Shown: positions 7,533 through 16,186 of the stretch, one piece after another
Layout: each line of letters opens with the position of its first letter
Position numbering within the stretch: the first letter of the stretch is position 1
From: Oscillospiraceae bacterium
GTDB lineage: Bacteria > Bacillota > Clostridia > Oscillospirales > Oscillospiraceae
Assembly: GCA_015067435.1 (NCBI GenBank)
Contig: SVMM01000011.1
Location: 45,126-109,125 of the forward strand
Direction: 5' to 3'
Length of the DNA stretch: 64,000 nucleotides
Notes under the pieces: generated by a model
What the model saw: only the letters and a program-made list of their open reading frames with translations
What the model was told of the DNA's origin: nothing
Database searches by the model: none
Made by a program: the position numbers and the translations under genes

Positions 7533-7536
7533 CAAA

Positions 7537-7632
7537 ATGGGAAGCCGAATTATCACAATCAGCCGCGAATTTGGCAGCGGCGGAAGAACGATAGGACGCG
7601 GCGTTGCGGAAAAGTTGGGCATTCCGTGCTAA
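7537..7632 (+). pseudogene. Truncated cytidylate-kinase-like protein
   Basis: 31 codons: GSRIITISREFGSGGRTIGR, the P-loop start of AAA_26 cytidylate-kinase-like proteins, then GVAEKLGIPC and a stop. The remaining roughly 170 residues are missing. It starts 4 bp after the MATE gene in the same orientation, so it was probably the second gene of that operon. The break falls just before the operator region of the two-component system, so the two regions were joined by a deletion or insertion near 7630. Confidence 0.75.
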
Positions 7633-7650
7633 AACACGCAAGCTGCGGCA

Positions 7651-7743
7651 AAATTTACGAAAAACACACGAAACGCTTCGTATGGATCGCGGCAGTTTTC
7701 GGAACGGTTCGGCATTGCTTTTCCGCGGTGGCGCTGTTACAAT
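7651..7743. promoter_or_regulatory. Operator region before the two-component system
   Basis: TTACGAAAA (7655-7663) and CACGAAAC (7667-7674) form, on the minus strand, the same 11-bp-period TTTCGT repeats seen at 3701, 9907 and 11981, flanked by the same TTTGCCGCAGC-like sequence, but pointing away from the regulator gene. A -10-like TACAAT (7738-7743) precedes the regulator, with CGG-containing repeats at 7696-7712. Autoregulation is likely but the inverted orientation makes the exact arrangement uncertain. Confidence 0.5.
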
Positions 7744-7774
7744 AGGTGCAAGATCACCTGAGGAGGCGGCAGAC

Positions 7775-8476
7775 ATGGCAGACGAGGCGAAGCGCATCTA
7801 TATCGCGGATGACGACGACAACATCCGCCAGGTCATCCGAACCTTTCTCACAAGCGACGGGTATCAGGTGGAGGACTTTCCGACCGGCGACCTGCTGCTC
7901 GAACGCTTCACACAGAGCCCTTGCAACCTTGCAATTCTGGATGTGATGATGCCCGGCTCCGACGGCTTTGCGATCTGCACGGCGCTGCGCAAGGTGAGCA
8001 CCGTGCCGATCATCATGCTCACCGCGCGCGATTCCGAGAACGACTACGCCATGGGCCTCGGCCTCGGCAGTGACGACTACATCACCAAGCCGTTCTCTGC
8101 GATGGCGCTTTTGATGCGTGTGCGCGCCATCTTCCGCCGCATTGACTTTGAAAGCCAAAAGCATTCCGCAGACATCCCCGCCGCCGCAAGCTTCGGCAAA
8201 CTGGCGCTGGATGAAGCGAGCCGCCATATTCTGAAGGAAGGGCAGCCTCTTGCTCTGACGCCGACGGAGTACGAAGTTCTGAAATATCTGATGCTCCACG
8301 CGAATCAGGCGGTATCCCGCGAGGAATTGCTTAACACCGTCTGGGGCTTCGAGACCGCGGTCGAGACCCGCGCGACCGACGACACGGTACGTCGCCTCCG
8401 GCAGAAGCTGGACGGCTGCGGCGTCAATATCGCGGCGGTCTGGGGCTTCGGCTTCCGCCTGGAGGAGCGCAAATGA
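7775..8476 (+). CDS. OmpR/PhoB-family response regulator
   Basis: 233 residues from ATG 7775 after TGAGGAGG. Receiver domain (1-120): acidic pocket IADDDDN, phospho-acceptor Asp in LAILDVMMPG, switch Thr in IIMLTAR, Lys in DYITKPF. C-terminal winged helix (about 140-233): LALTPTEYEVLKYLMLHANQAVSREELLNTVWG and TDDTVRRLRQKLDGCG, the recognition helix, ending in VWGFGFRLE. It overlaps the sensor kinase by 4 bp. Shared 11-bp direct repeats suggest it controls the VTC/DUF4956 operon and the two secreted proteins that follow. Confidence 0.93.
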   Translation: MADEAKRIYIADDDDNIRQVIRTFLTSDGYQVEDFPTGDLLLERFTQSPCNLAILDVMMPGSDGFAICTALRKVSTVPIIMLTARDSENDYAMGLGLGSDDYITKPFSAMALLMRVRAIFRRIDFESQKHSADIPAAASFGKLALDEASRHILKEGQPLALTPTEYEVLKYLMLHANQAVSREELLNTVWGFETAVETRATDDTVRRLRQKLDGCGVNIAAVWGFGFRLEERK

Positions 8477-9870
8477 AGCAACGGCAGTGGCACATTCAAA
8501 CGCGCGTACTGCTCACGCTGATTGGCCTGACGGCGGCGATCCTGCTTGCGGTTGGGCTTGCCTTCAACCTTGCCGTGCGCGGCTACATCCGCTCCCGCGT
8601 CACGACGCAGCTCGCCAACGTGTCCGAAAGCGCGTTTTCCGACCGGCGCGGCGGCATGCATGAGCAAAGCGGCGAAAAGCCCGGCAGGCCGTCCGACGCG
8701 CCGCAGGACGAGAAGCCCGGCGAGCCGCCGGACGAACGTCCCGACCGCTTCACCGGCGCCGCGGGCAGCGCATTCGTGATGAGCGGGGACGGAACGCTCA
8801 TTTCCGTCCTGCGCGGAGACGGAAACGCCGCGCAGGCGCTCGCGGCCTATTTCAACGCCAACGGCTTTGACGGAAATTTCCGCTATCAGACGCTTTCGCT
8901 CGACGACGAGAAATACGCGGTCTCCGTCGTCGACGATCCGGTGCAATCCGGCTGCTATCTGGTTTCCTACGTGAATGTCACGGTGATTCTCGGCTTTGCC
9001 GCGCGGATCAACACCGTGCTGCTGGTCATTATTCTCGCGGCGATCCTGCTTTCGGTCGTATTGAGCCGCCATTTCGCAAGATCGTTCGCGGATCCGGTAC
9101 GGGAGCTTTCGTCCTTCGCCCATGAGATCGGCGGCGGGAATTTTGAGTCCCGCGACCTGCGCTTCCGCGACGTGGAGTTCGGACAGCTCGCGGACTCGAT
9201 GAACCGCATGGCGTCGGAGCTGCAGGAAGCCAAGCAGAAGCAGGATATCTTTTTCCAAAACGTCTCTCACGAGCTGCGCACGCCGCTGACCTCCATCCGA
9301 GGCAACGCCGAGGGCGTCGTCTACGGCGTCATGGAGCCGCTCTCGGCGGCAAAGGTCATTCTCGCGGAGTCTGACAAGCTCGGCGGCATGGTGGAGGACA
9401 TCCTCTATCTCTCGCGCATGGGCAAAGCCGCGCCGGAGGGCGAGGCAGAGCCGTTGGATCTGCGCGAGGTGCTGGATCTCTGCGTCAGCGAGCAGCGCGC
9501 GGCGGCGGAGGGCAGAGGCATCGCGTTCCGCTTCGATTTTGATGAAACGCCCGTTGTGCTCCCCATCCGCGAGCAGGACGCGCAGCGGCTGTTCGGCAAT
9601 CTGATCTCCAACGCGATCCGCTACGCGAAAAGCGAGGTGGCGCTGACCTGCCGCGCGGAGGGCAATGCTGTTCTCGTCCGCGTTTCGGACGACGGGCCGG
9701 GCATTTCCGAGGACGACCTGCCGCACATTTTCGAACGGTTCTACAAGGGCAAGGGCGGCAAACACGGCATCGGACTCGCCATTGCCCAGTCCGTCGCGCA
9801 GGCGTATCACGGCGCGCTGACCGCCCGCAACGACGGCGGCGCGGTGTTTGAAGCAAGATTTCCCATATGA
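8473..9870 (+). CDS. Membrane sensor histidine kinase
   Basis: 465 residues. Transmembrane helix 1 (about 12-32), an extracellular sensor region of about 135 residues with a proline/acid-rich insertion (GEKPGRPSDAPQDEKPGEPP), helix 2 (TVLLVIILAAILLSVVLS), a HAMP-like linker, the HisKA box FQNVSHELRTPLTSIRGNAEG with the phospho-His, then the ATPase domain: N box FGNLISNAIRYAKS, G1 VSDDGPGI and G2 GKHGIGLAIAQSVAQ. It should autophosphorylate in response to an unknown envelope signal and pass phosphate to the overlapping regulator. Its Pro-rich insertion resembles the repeats in the secreted protein downstream. Confidence 0.92.
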   Translation: MKQRQWHIQTRVLLTLIGLTAAILLAVGLAFNLAVRGYIRSRVTTQLANVSESAFSDRRGGMHEQSGEKPGRPSDAPQDEKPGEPPDERPDRFTGAAGSAFVMSGDGTLISVLRGDGNAAQALAAYFNANGFDGNFRYQTLSLDDEKYAVSVVDDPVQSGCYLVSYVNVTVILGFAARINTVLLVIILAAILLSVVLSRHFARSFADPVRELSSFAHEIGGGNFESRDLRFRDVEFGQLADSMNRMASELQEAKQKQDIFFQNVSHELRTPLTSIRGNAEGVVYGVMEPLSAAKVILAESDKLGGMVEDILYLSRMGKAAPEGEAEPLDLREVLDLCVSEQRAAAEGRGIAFRFDFDETPVVLPIREQDAQRLFGNLISNAIRYAKSEVALTCRAEGNAVLVRVSDDGPGISEDDLPHIFERFYKGKGGKHGIGLAIAQSVAQAYHGALTARNDGGAVFEARFPI

Positions 9871-9876
9871 TGTGTG

Positions 9877-9910
9877 AAAGGGATTCGGCGTTCGTCTCCG
9901 AATCCCTTTT
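9877..9910 (+). terminator. Terminator of the two-component operon
   Basis: AAAGGGATTCGG pairs with CCGAATCCCTTT. The closing T-run runs directly into the next operator repeat. Confidence 0.75.
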
Positions 9911-9974
9911 CGTATGTTTTGCGTAAATTCCGCCGCAGCTTTTCGGGGATGTTTTCGTGTCGGCGCGCTATACT
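9907..9974 (+). promoter_or_regulatory. 11-bp direct-repeat operator and promoter of the secreted beta-helix gene
   Basis: CGTA at 9911 and 9922 within TTTTCGTA and TTTGCGTAA gives an 11-bp period, followed by ATTCCGCCGC. A -10 TATACT lies at 9969-9974, 43 bp after the second repeat; the -35 is poor. A near-identical copy lies at 11981-12048. Confidence 0.65.
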
Positions 9975-10010
9975 GTGCCCGGAATCCCAAACCGAAAGGA
10001 GTTCTTCACC

Positions 10011-11939
10011 ATGAAAAACAGCAAAACGCTTCGCGCCGTCCTCTCGTCGGCGCTCTCGATCACGATGCTGACCGCCGCGGCGCTCGCCGCACCGCCTGAC
10101 AAGCCGGGTGGCAGCTCGGGCAGCACTGCCGTCAGCTACAACGGCGCGACAACCATCACAGAGTCCGTTACCCAGAGCGGTAAGGCCTACACGAGCAGCA
10201 CCGGCAGCCAGAACGCTCTGCTCGCGACGGGCGGCACGTCCACGATCACCAACCCGACCGTCACCAAGACAGGAAGCCCGAGCGGGCACAGCGACGACTA
10301 TGACTTCTACGGCACGAACGCCGCCGTCATCGCCGCAAACGGCGCGACGCTGAACATCTCGGGCGGTAGCGTGACAACCGACGCATCCTACGCCAACGCC
10401 GTCTACGCTTACGGCACAGGAACGATCAACATCTCCGGAACCACGGTCAAGACGTCCTCCAACAACTCCGGCGGCGTCATGGTCACGGGCGGCGGCACGC
10501 TCAACGCAAGCGATCTGACCGTCGAGACCTCGGGCAACTCGTCGGCGGCGATCCGCTCCGACCGCGGCGGCGGAACGCTGACCGTTACGGGCGGCGAGTA
10601 TACCACCTCCGGCACCGGCTCGCCCGTTATTTACTCCACCGCTGATATTACGGTTTCCGACGCGGAGCTGACCGCGGCCGCCTCCGAGGGCGTCGTGGTC
10701 GAGGGTGGCAACTCGGTCACGCTCAAAGACGTGACGTTGACCGCCGACAACACCAAGCTCAACGGACAGTCCCAGACCTACAAGGGCGTGTTCCTCTATC
10801 AGTCGATGTCCGGCGACGCCAGTAACGGCGGCGGCTCGTTCACCGCGACGGACAGCACGATCGTCAACAACAACGGCGACGTGTTCTTTGTCACCAACAA
10901 CAGCGCGTCGATCACACTTAAAAACAACACCATCGTCAACAACGACGAAAACGGCGCGCTGCTGCGCGCACAAGCGGGCGCATGGGGCACAAGCGGCTCC
11001 AACGGCGGCCACGTCACCCTGACGCTCGACAACCAGACCGTCACGGGCGACATCTATATCGACGATATCTCCACGCTGACGCTCGTGCTCAAAAGCGGCT
11101 CAAGCTTCATCGGCACGATCAACGGCGGCAACACCGCCAGGAGCATTGTCGTGATGCTCAGCGCGGACAGTACACTCAACCTGACCGGCGACAGCTATGT
11201 CTACAGTCTTGACAACGCAGGCAGCGGCATCGTCGTCACGAACGGCCATACCCTGACCACGGGCGCTGGCGAAGCCGGCGGCGCGGCCGCGAACTCCGGC
11301 AGCGGCTCCGGCAATCGGGACGGTTTCCCCGGTGACGGTCAGACGCCCCCTGACAAGCCTGACGGCGAGGGCGGCTTCCCCGGCGGTCAAACGCCTCCCG
11401 AACTGCCGGATGGCGAAGACGGCTTCCCCGGCGGGCAGAATCCTCCTCCGAAGCCCGACGGTGACGACCAGGAGCCTCCCGCAAAGCCAGGCGGTGAGGA
11501 AACTCCCCCGGCAGCCGATCCCAACACGGCTGCACCCAGCGTTGTGCTGTCCCCGCAGCAGCTCACGGTCAACGGCACGGAACAAAAGGTCGAGGCATAC
11601 AACATCGGCGGCGCCAACTACTTCAAGCTGCGCGACCTCGCCGCGCTGCTCAACGGCACAGCCTCGCAGTTTAATGTCAGCTATGACCAGGCGCGCAACA
11701 CGGTGGTCGTTACCACGGGCGAGACTTACGACGGCACGGCCGGCACGGACTTTGACGACAATTCCGCGAGTGCGGTGAAGAGTCCCCAGCGCATCGAGAT
11801 CGACGGCAAGGAAGTGCCCCTGACCGCGTACAACATCGGCGGATCGAATTTCTTCGGTCTGCGCGAGTTGAGCGAAAAACTTGGCTACGGCGTCGAGTAT
11901 GACGCGGCGAGCAACACGGCGATCATCCAGAGCAAATAG
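10011..11939 (+). CDS. Secreted beta-helix protein with copper-amine-oxidase-like stalk domains
   Basis: 642 residues from ATG 10011 (GAAAGGAG upstream). Signal peptide (SKTLRAVLSSALSITMLTAA, cleavage near ALAA). Residues about 35-430 are Ser/Thr/Asn-rich repeats (GTINISGTTVKT, GGTLTVTGGEYTTSG, ASITLKNNTIVNN) as in right-handed beta-helix/adhesin-like proteins. A Pro/Gly/Asp-rich linker follows with PPDKPDGEGGFPGG-type repeats. Two stalk repeats close the protein: QQLTVNGTEQKVEAYNIGG..YFKLRDLAALL and QRIEIDGKEVPLTAYNIGG..FFGLREL. Likely a wall-associated or released surface protein of unknown ligand, in the regulon of the adjacent two-component system. Confidence 0.82.
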   Translation: MKNSKTLRAVLSSALSITMLTAAALAAPPDKPGGSSGSTAVSYNGATTITESVTQSGKAYTSSTGSQNALLATGGTSTITNPTVTKTGSPSGHSDDYDFYGTNAAVIAANGATLNISGGSVTTDASYANAVYAYGTGTINISGTTVKTSSNNSGGVMVTGGGTLNASDLTVETSGNSSAAIRSDRGGGTLTVTGGEYTTSGTGSPVIYSTADITVSDAELTAAASEGVVVEGGNSVTLKDVTLTADNTKLNGQSQTYKGVFLYQSMSGDASNGGGSFTATDSTIVNNNGDVFFVTNNSASITLKNNTIVNNDENGALLRAQAGAWGTSGSNGGHVTLTLDNQTVTGDIYIDDISTLTLVLKSGSSFIGTINGGNTARSIVVMLSADSTLNLTGDSYVYSLDNAGSGIVVTNGHTLTTGAGEAGGAAANSGSGSGNRDGFPGDGQTPPDKPDGEGGFPGGQTPPELPDGEDGFPGGQNPPPKPDGDDQEPPAKPGGEETPPAADPNTAAPSVVLSPQQLTVNGTEQKVEAYNIGGANYFKLRDLAALLNGTASQFNVSYDQARNTVVVTTGETYDGTAGTDFDDNSASAVKSPQRIEIDGKEVPLTAYNIGGSNFFGLRELSEKLGYGVEYDAASNTAIIQSK

Positions 11940-11953
11940 TGCTTTATCACGTG

Positions 11954-11984
11954 AAAGGGCTTCGGAGCAGCTCCGAAGCCCTTT
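11954..11984 (+). terminator. Terminator of the beta-helix gene
   Basis: AAAGGGCTTCGGAG pairs with CTCCGAAGCCCTTT across a 3-nt loop. As at 9877, its T-run merges with the next operator. Confidence 0.75.
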
Positions 11985-12048
11985 CGTATGTTTTGCGTAA
12001 ATTCCGCCGCAGCTTTTCGGGGATGTTTTCGTGTTGGCGCGCTATACT
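11981..12048 (+). promoter_or_regulatory. Second copy of the direct-repeat operator and promoter
   Basis: CGTA at 11985 and 11996 (11-bp period), ATTCCGCCGC, and TATACT at 12043-12048, 43 bp after the second repeat. Terminator, operator and promoter are nearly identical to 9877-9974, indicating a duplicated control cassette. Confidence 0.65.
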
Positions 12049-12085
12049 GTGTCCAGAATCCCAAATTTGAAAGGAGTATTTCACC

Positions 12086-13396
12086 ATGAAACGTAAATAT
12101 ACGAAGCTTCTCCCCCTCGCCCTCTCGGCGGCAATGGTCTTCACCGGCTGCACAACCCAGCAAGCGGAGACTTCCTCTCTCGGTGAAGCCGCTTCGACAG
12201 CGGCGATCTCTCAGACGGTCGGCAGCCTTGACGCGATGGAAGCGGCGGCGCAGGCAGCAAACGCAGAATCCGACGCCTACAGCGATGCGTTCTCCAAGCG
12301 CGATCTCTCCGACGAGTACGACGAAGCCGAGGCGGTCACGATCGTCCTGAACGGCACGAGCGCAAGCTGCGACGGCGCGGGCGTGACGATCTCCGGCTCC
12401 ACCGTTACCATTACAGCGGCGGGCACCTACGTTCTCTCTGGCTCGCTCAACGGCAGCATCGTCGTGGACGCGGCGAAAGAGGACAAGGTTCAGCTCGTGC
12501 TGGATGGCGTGACGATCAACGCCGAGACCTTCGCCGCAATCTATGTCGCTCAGGCGGACAAGGTGTTCGTCACACTCGCGGACGGCACTGTGAACAGCCT
12601 CTCAAACGGCGGCGCCTTCGTTCAGCTCGACGAAAACGACGTGGACGCGGTCATCTACGCCAAGGACGATATCACCTTCAACGGCACGGGCACACTCCAA
12701 ATCAGCTCCCCCGCGGGACACGGCGTCTCCGGCAAGGACGAGGTGACAGTCACAGGCGGAACCTATGAGATCGCGGCGGCAAACTGCGCCATCCGCGCCA
12801 GGGACAGTCTCGCCATTGCGGACGGCACGTTCACGCTCGTCGCAGGCAACGACGGCCTGCACGCCGAGAACGGCGACGACGACACGCTCGGCAACGTCTA
12901 CATCGCAGGCGGCAGCTTCGCCATTCAGGTCTCCGACGACGCCGTCCACGCCAACGCCCTGCTCACCCTCGACGGCGGCTCGTTCGACATCGCCGCCGCC
13001 GAGGGACTGGAGGCAACCTATATTCAAATCAACGACGGCACGATCAACATCTCCGCGAGCGACGACGGCGTCAATGCCGCGCGCAAGTCCTCCGCCTACG
13101 CCCCAACCGTCGAGATCAACGGCGGCACAATCACCATCTCGATGGGCGCGGGCGACACGGACGGCGTGGACTCCAACGGCGACATCATCATCAACGGAGG
13201 CGTCATTGACGTGACCGGCCAATCCGCTTTCGACTATGACGGCACAGCGGCCTACAACGGCGGCACGCTTATCGTCAACGGTCAGCAGGTCAGCTCCATC
13301 CCCAATCAGATGATGGGCGGACAAGGCGGCATGATGGGCGGACAAGGCGGCTTTGGCGGTAACAGAGGTTTCGGCAAGGGCGAACCTCGCGGATAA
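12086..13396 (+). CDS. Carbohydrate-binding-domain (DUF4353-like) lipoprotein
   Basis: 436 residues. Signal peptide with lipobox FTGC at residues 19-22, then an Ala/Ser/Glu-rich spacer to about residue 75. The main domain has regular beta-helix rungs: TVTITAAGTYVLSGSLNGSIVVDA, KVQLVLDGVTINAETFAAIYV, DDITFNGTGTLQISS and later SFDIAAAEGLEATYIQIN, typical of the carbohydrate-binding DUF4353 family. A Gly/Met/Gln-rich tail (MMGGQGGMMGGQGGFGG) ends the protein. Homologues are often encoded near VTC/DUF4956 and two-component genes, matching this locus. It would be anchored on the outer face of the membrane. Confidence 0.82.
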   Translation: MKRKYTKLLPLALSAAMVFTGCTTQQAETSSLGEAASTAAISQTVGSLDAMEAAAQAANAESDAYSDAFSKRDLSDEYDEAEAVTIVLNGTSASCDGAGVTISGSTVTITAAGTYVLSGSLNGSIVVDAAKEDKVQLVLDGVTINAETFAAIYVAQADKVFVTLADGTVNSLSNGGAFVQLDENDVDAVIYAKDDITFNGTGTLQISSPAGHGVSGKDEVTVTGGTYEIAAANCAIRARDSLAIADGTFTLVAGNDGLHAENGDDDTLGNVYIAGGSFAIQVSDDAVHANALLTLDGGSFDIAAAEGLEATYIQINDGTINISASDDGVNAARKSSAYAPTVEINGGTITISMGAGDTDGVDSNGDIIINGGVIDVTGQSAFDYDGTAAYNGGTLIVNGQQVSSIPNQMMGGQGGMMGGQGGFGGNRGFGKGEPRG

Positions 13397-13412
13397 GCAA
13401 ACAAGACATAGA

Positions 13413-13460
13413 AAGCGCAGGACTCCGGCGAGTGTGAAATCCCATCGGAGTCCTGCGCTT
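13413..13460 (+). terminator. Terminator of the carbohydrate-binding protein gene
   Basis: AAGCGCAGGACTCCG pairs perfectly with CGGAGTCCTGCGCTT around an 18-nt loop. Confidence 0.7.
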
Positions 13461-13584
13461 ATTCTGATGACAAACTCCTTTCGGCGGTTTCTGCTATGAT
13501 TTCATCCCCCACCCGATACATGGCGGCGTGGACAAGCAGCACCGTCAAGGCGGTTATCAATAGAAAACAGAATCCATCTTCATT

Positions 13585-13620
13585 CAGGCTTGAGCGGCAA
13601 ACGCTCAGGCCTGTTTTTTT
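13585..13620 (+). terminator. Rho-independent terminator
   Basis: CAGGCTTGAGCG pairs with CGCTCAGGCCTG, followed by eight T. No intact gene precedes it; 13515-13540 still resembles the GGCGGCGTGGACAAGCAG stretch of the integrase at 39616, so it may have ended a lost integrase. Confidence 0.7.
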
Positions 13621-13685
13621 GCGCAAACTGGAGCACGTCCTCCACGCTTCAGAATACGCTACTGCAAAAAAACTTTGCGTGCCTA

Positions 13686-13956
13686 CCCCCTAAAAAGCCT
13701 TCGATTTAAGATGAATAGTAGAGAGTTCTTCTTCGATCAGCGCGCCATCGTCAGAACCGCTAATGCAGAGCGTGTCCACTTGTGCAAGACGCTGATTTTA
13801 TGAAAAAGTTTTCCACCGATATGCCCTAAACCCTCGATTTTTTGTTGATAAGTAGAAGAATCTTTTTCAAAGCGGTCACGCCTCGTCAGAACTGCTAATT
13901 CAGAACGCACTCACTTGTGCAAGGCGCTGATTTTAAAAAAAGTATTCCACACAGGG
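13686..13956 (+). repeat. Two tandem units of a dispersed 137-bp repeat
   Basis: Two units (about 13686-13820 and 13821-13956) share the order: ccct(a)aa..cctcgattt, gAT(A)AGTAGA.gA.TC, cGTCAGAAC.GCTAAT.CAGA, CACTTGTGCAAG.CGCTGATTTTA, tTCCAC. Related units lie at 30237-30440. Unit 1 contains a 30-codon ORF (MNSREFFFDQRAIVRTA...), but its frame is not kept in unit 2, so coding is doubtful. The units sit next to transposase and integrase remnants. Confidence 0.55.
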
Positions 13957-13971
13957 TTCTTATACTAATAT

Positions 13972-14345
13972 TCAATTAAAACAAGAAATAATCCAGGAGC
14001 GAGCAGTAATGCTGTGAATGGTTTCGGTTGACAAAGCGCGGATGGTATCGCATAGACGATCAACCACTTTATCCAACGTTGCAAAAATCTCGTTGCAGAA
14101 ACCCATCTTGCGAAGTTCCTTCCAGATCTGCTCAATCGGATTCATTTCCGGCGTATACGGTGGTATAAAGAAAAGCTCTATGTTTTCAGGTACGCAAAGT
14201 GATCCTGCTTTGTGCCATGCAGCTCCATCGCAGCAGAGGAGAATGATGTCATCGGGATACTGTTCCGACAATTCCTGCAGAAAGATATTCATACACGCTG
14301 TATTGCAATACGGCATGATGAGAAAGCAAGATTCGCCGGCTATGT
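13972..14345 (-). pseudogene. IS630-type transposase, C-terminal part
   Basis: About 124 codons: residues with LLCCDGAAWHKAG (second catalytic Asp), VPENIELFFIPPYTPEMNPIEQIWKELRKMGF (third acidic residue, the NPIEQIW motif of IS630/Tc1-mariner DDE transposases) and a helical tail. The N-terminal HTH and first Asp are missing. The frame runs upstream only because it reads into the end of the CvpA-like gene. The insertion boundary lies near 14343. Confidence 0.8.
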
Positions 14346-15365
14346 GAAGAACCGCAGCACCGCGGTATTCCTTGCAAGCTGTTGAAACACGTTGAATCCC
14401 AAATACCTCACGACCCACAGCACGCCCCACATCATGACCGCTGCCTCGGCGAAGCCGAGCGCCGCCCCGCCGAGCTTGTCGGCCTGCTTGACGACCGGCA
14501 GCTTGATCGCGAGTCCCAGCGTGTTCTTGAGCGTCGTCAGCACCGCGAGGAACGCCACCCAGCCGATCAAGAACACGACGACGCGCACATAGCGCGGCGT
14601 CAAAAAGCCGATCAGCGCGCCGATCGCCGCCTCCGTCGCCGCTCGCCTGTCCTCGGCAGCGCGGATCGCCTCGCGTCCCGCCGCCTCCGAGCCGTCGCCG
14701 TAAAAGCCCTCCGCGCCCGTGCTCATCTCCCGCTGCACCGCGGCGATCGCCGCGTCGATGTTCTCGTCCGTCAGCACCGTGTCGCCCACACCGCCGAGCG
14801 TGTCGCCCGCCTGCCGGATGTACTCGCGCGCGGCGTCGCCGGTGAGGCCGTGCTCCTCCATCGCCTCGCGCGCCTTGTCCATCAGCGCGTCGGGGATCTT
14901 CTCCGTCAGCGAATCCGCCGCGTCCTCGACCGCCGTGACCACGGAGTCGATGTTCTCGTCGGTCAACACCTCGTCGTTCACCGTCGAAAGCGCGTCGCCG
15001 GCGTCCTGCGCCGCCTCGTGGACGGCGGATGAGTACCGGGACAGGTCAATGGCCTCGCGCACCTCGTCCGTCATGCCGCGCTCAAGCTTTGCAAGGATTT
15101 TGTCGTAGTCCTCAACGGTCAGAAGCGAGTGTTCATATTCGTTCATGGTGCTTTTCGTCAGCGCTGGGATCGCCGCCTCAGAGATAGGCGTGGTCAGCAC
15201 GAAGGAGAGCACAAGCCCGCAAACCGCCGCCGCGGCGATGACCGCCAGCGGCATCAGCGCGTTGTAGAGCCCCTTATACATTCGCACCGCCGCGCCGCAC
15301 AGAAGAATGGCAACGACCATAAAGTCGAGAACCAGCGGCGTAAATTGAGTTAAGGTTTCGTTCAT
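14340..15365 (-). CDS. CvpA-like membrane protein
   Basis: 341 residues with AGGGAGAG before the ATG. Three hydrophobic segments at the N-terminus (VLDFMVVAILLCGAAV; ALMPLAVIAAAAVCGLVLSFVLT), a roughly 150-residue acidic helical insertion with repeated VLTDENID motifs (residues about 132 and 198), then two to three helices (YVRVVVFLIGWVAFLAVLTTL; GGAALGFAEAAVMMWGVLWVV) and LARNTAVLRFFT. The flanking helices match CvpA/colicin V production proteins; the central insertion is unusual. The last codons coincide with the IS630 boundary, so a few C-terminal residues may have been lost. Confidence 0.7.
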   Translation of the reverse strand: MNETLTQFTPLVLDFMVVAILLCGAAVRMYKGLYNALMPLAVIAAAAVCGLVLSFVLTTPISEAAIPALTKSTMNEYEHSLLTVEDYDKILAKLERGMTDEVREAIDLSRYSSAVHEAAQDAGDALSTVNDEVLTDENIDSVVTAVEDAADSLTEKIPDALMDKAREAMEEHGLTGDAAREYIRQAGDTLGGVGDTVLTDENIDAAIAAVQREMSTGAEGFYGDGSEAAGREAIRAAEDRRAATEAAIGALIGFLTPRYVRVVVFLIGWVAFLAVLTTLKNTLGLAIKLPVVKQADKLGGAALGFAEAAVMMWGVLWVVRYLGFNVFQQLARNTAVLRFFT

Positions 15366-15384
15366 GGTCGCTCTCCCTTCCGCG

Positions 15385-16088
15385 TCATTCCGCCCACATA
15401 ATTTTTGTGTGCCTCTGCTCCATCTTCAGATAGGCTGCTTCCAGATTCAATTGGGTCAGGGGGTCCTTGGTGATCGATTTGCGCAGCTCCTGAATCGTCT
15501 TCTCAGCCTCCACCAAACCCTGTGCGTAGTCCTTCATGTCCACCGCCATCTTCGTTACGGTGTGATTCAGCGCTCCCACCTCATTGTTGGTTATTGATGT
15601 CCGGCGGGGTAAACAGCAATTCGTCCGGGTCGCGCCGCCCGTGCGACAACGCGGCAAACGCCGTCACGCTGCTCTCCAGCTCCCGGATCTGCTTGGTGAC
15701 ATAGTTGCGCATCCAAAGCACCAGCAGGATGGTGAACAGGATGCCAAGCGCCAGAATCAGACCCACGCAGACAGACGTGTTCCTGTTGATGGTATGGCGG
15801 ATCGCGTCGATGGAGATATCCACGCACAAAATGCCGTAATGCTCGCCCGCGGCGTTGATCAGAGGCCTCGCCAGCGTATAGTCCAGGCCCCATTCCGACA
15901 GATCCTCAAAGAAAACGTCCTCCGTTCCCTTCTGGATATCCTCGATGACCCTGCTCCTGATACCTGCTGTACATGGAAGCCGAGAATATCCGGTAGGTCG
16001 CCACGGACAGGATGATGCTCAACAGCAGGAAAACTGCGGCGCATGCGATCGTGATGCTTCGGTTCAGCGGTCTGATCTTCTTCTCCAT
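15385..16088 (-). pseudogene. Frameshifted membrane sensor (HAMP-like, start of GGDEF)
   Basis: Three frames on the minus strand make one protein. 15906-16088 gives transmembrane helix 1 (SITIACAAVFLLLSIILSVAT); a shift near 15955 leads to an extracellular part ending HYGILCVDISIDAIRHTINRN and helix 2 (VGLILALGILFTILLVLWM) in 15581-15829; a second shift near 15590 leads to NEVGALNHTVTKMAVDMKDYAQGLVEAEKTIQELR and DPLTQLNLEAAY. The last piece looks like the start of a GGDEF domain, but the protein stops soon after, at IMWAE. A dead diguanylate-cyclase-type sensor is the best reading. Confidence 0.65.
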
Positions 16089-16186
16089 ACGATTTATCCC
16101 CCCAATTAGGCCCTTTCAGCGGTCACATCGTCTGGACGCCCGGTCTCCGCCGGCACGTTCGGGCCCTTCATCGGTGTTTCTTCGGT

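Noticed and set aside
13496..13693. 65-codon open frame after the carbohydrate-binding protein gene
   Set aside because: No Shine-Dalgarno or family; the DNA at 13515-13540 resembles a short piece of integrase gene read in another frame.
13686..13956. CRISPR array
   Set aside because: Only two long divergent units of about 137 bp, with no short identical repeats, spacers or cas genes. No CRISPR array was seen in the window.
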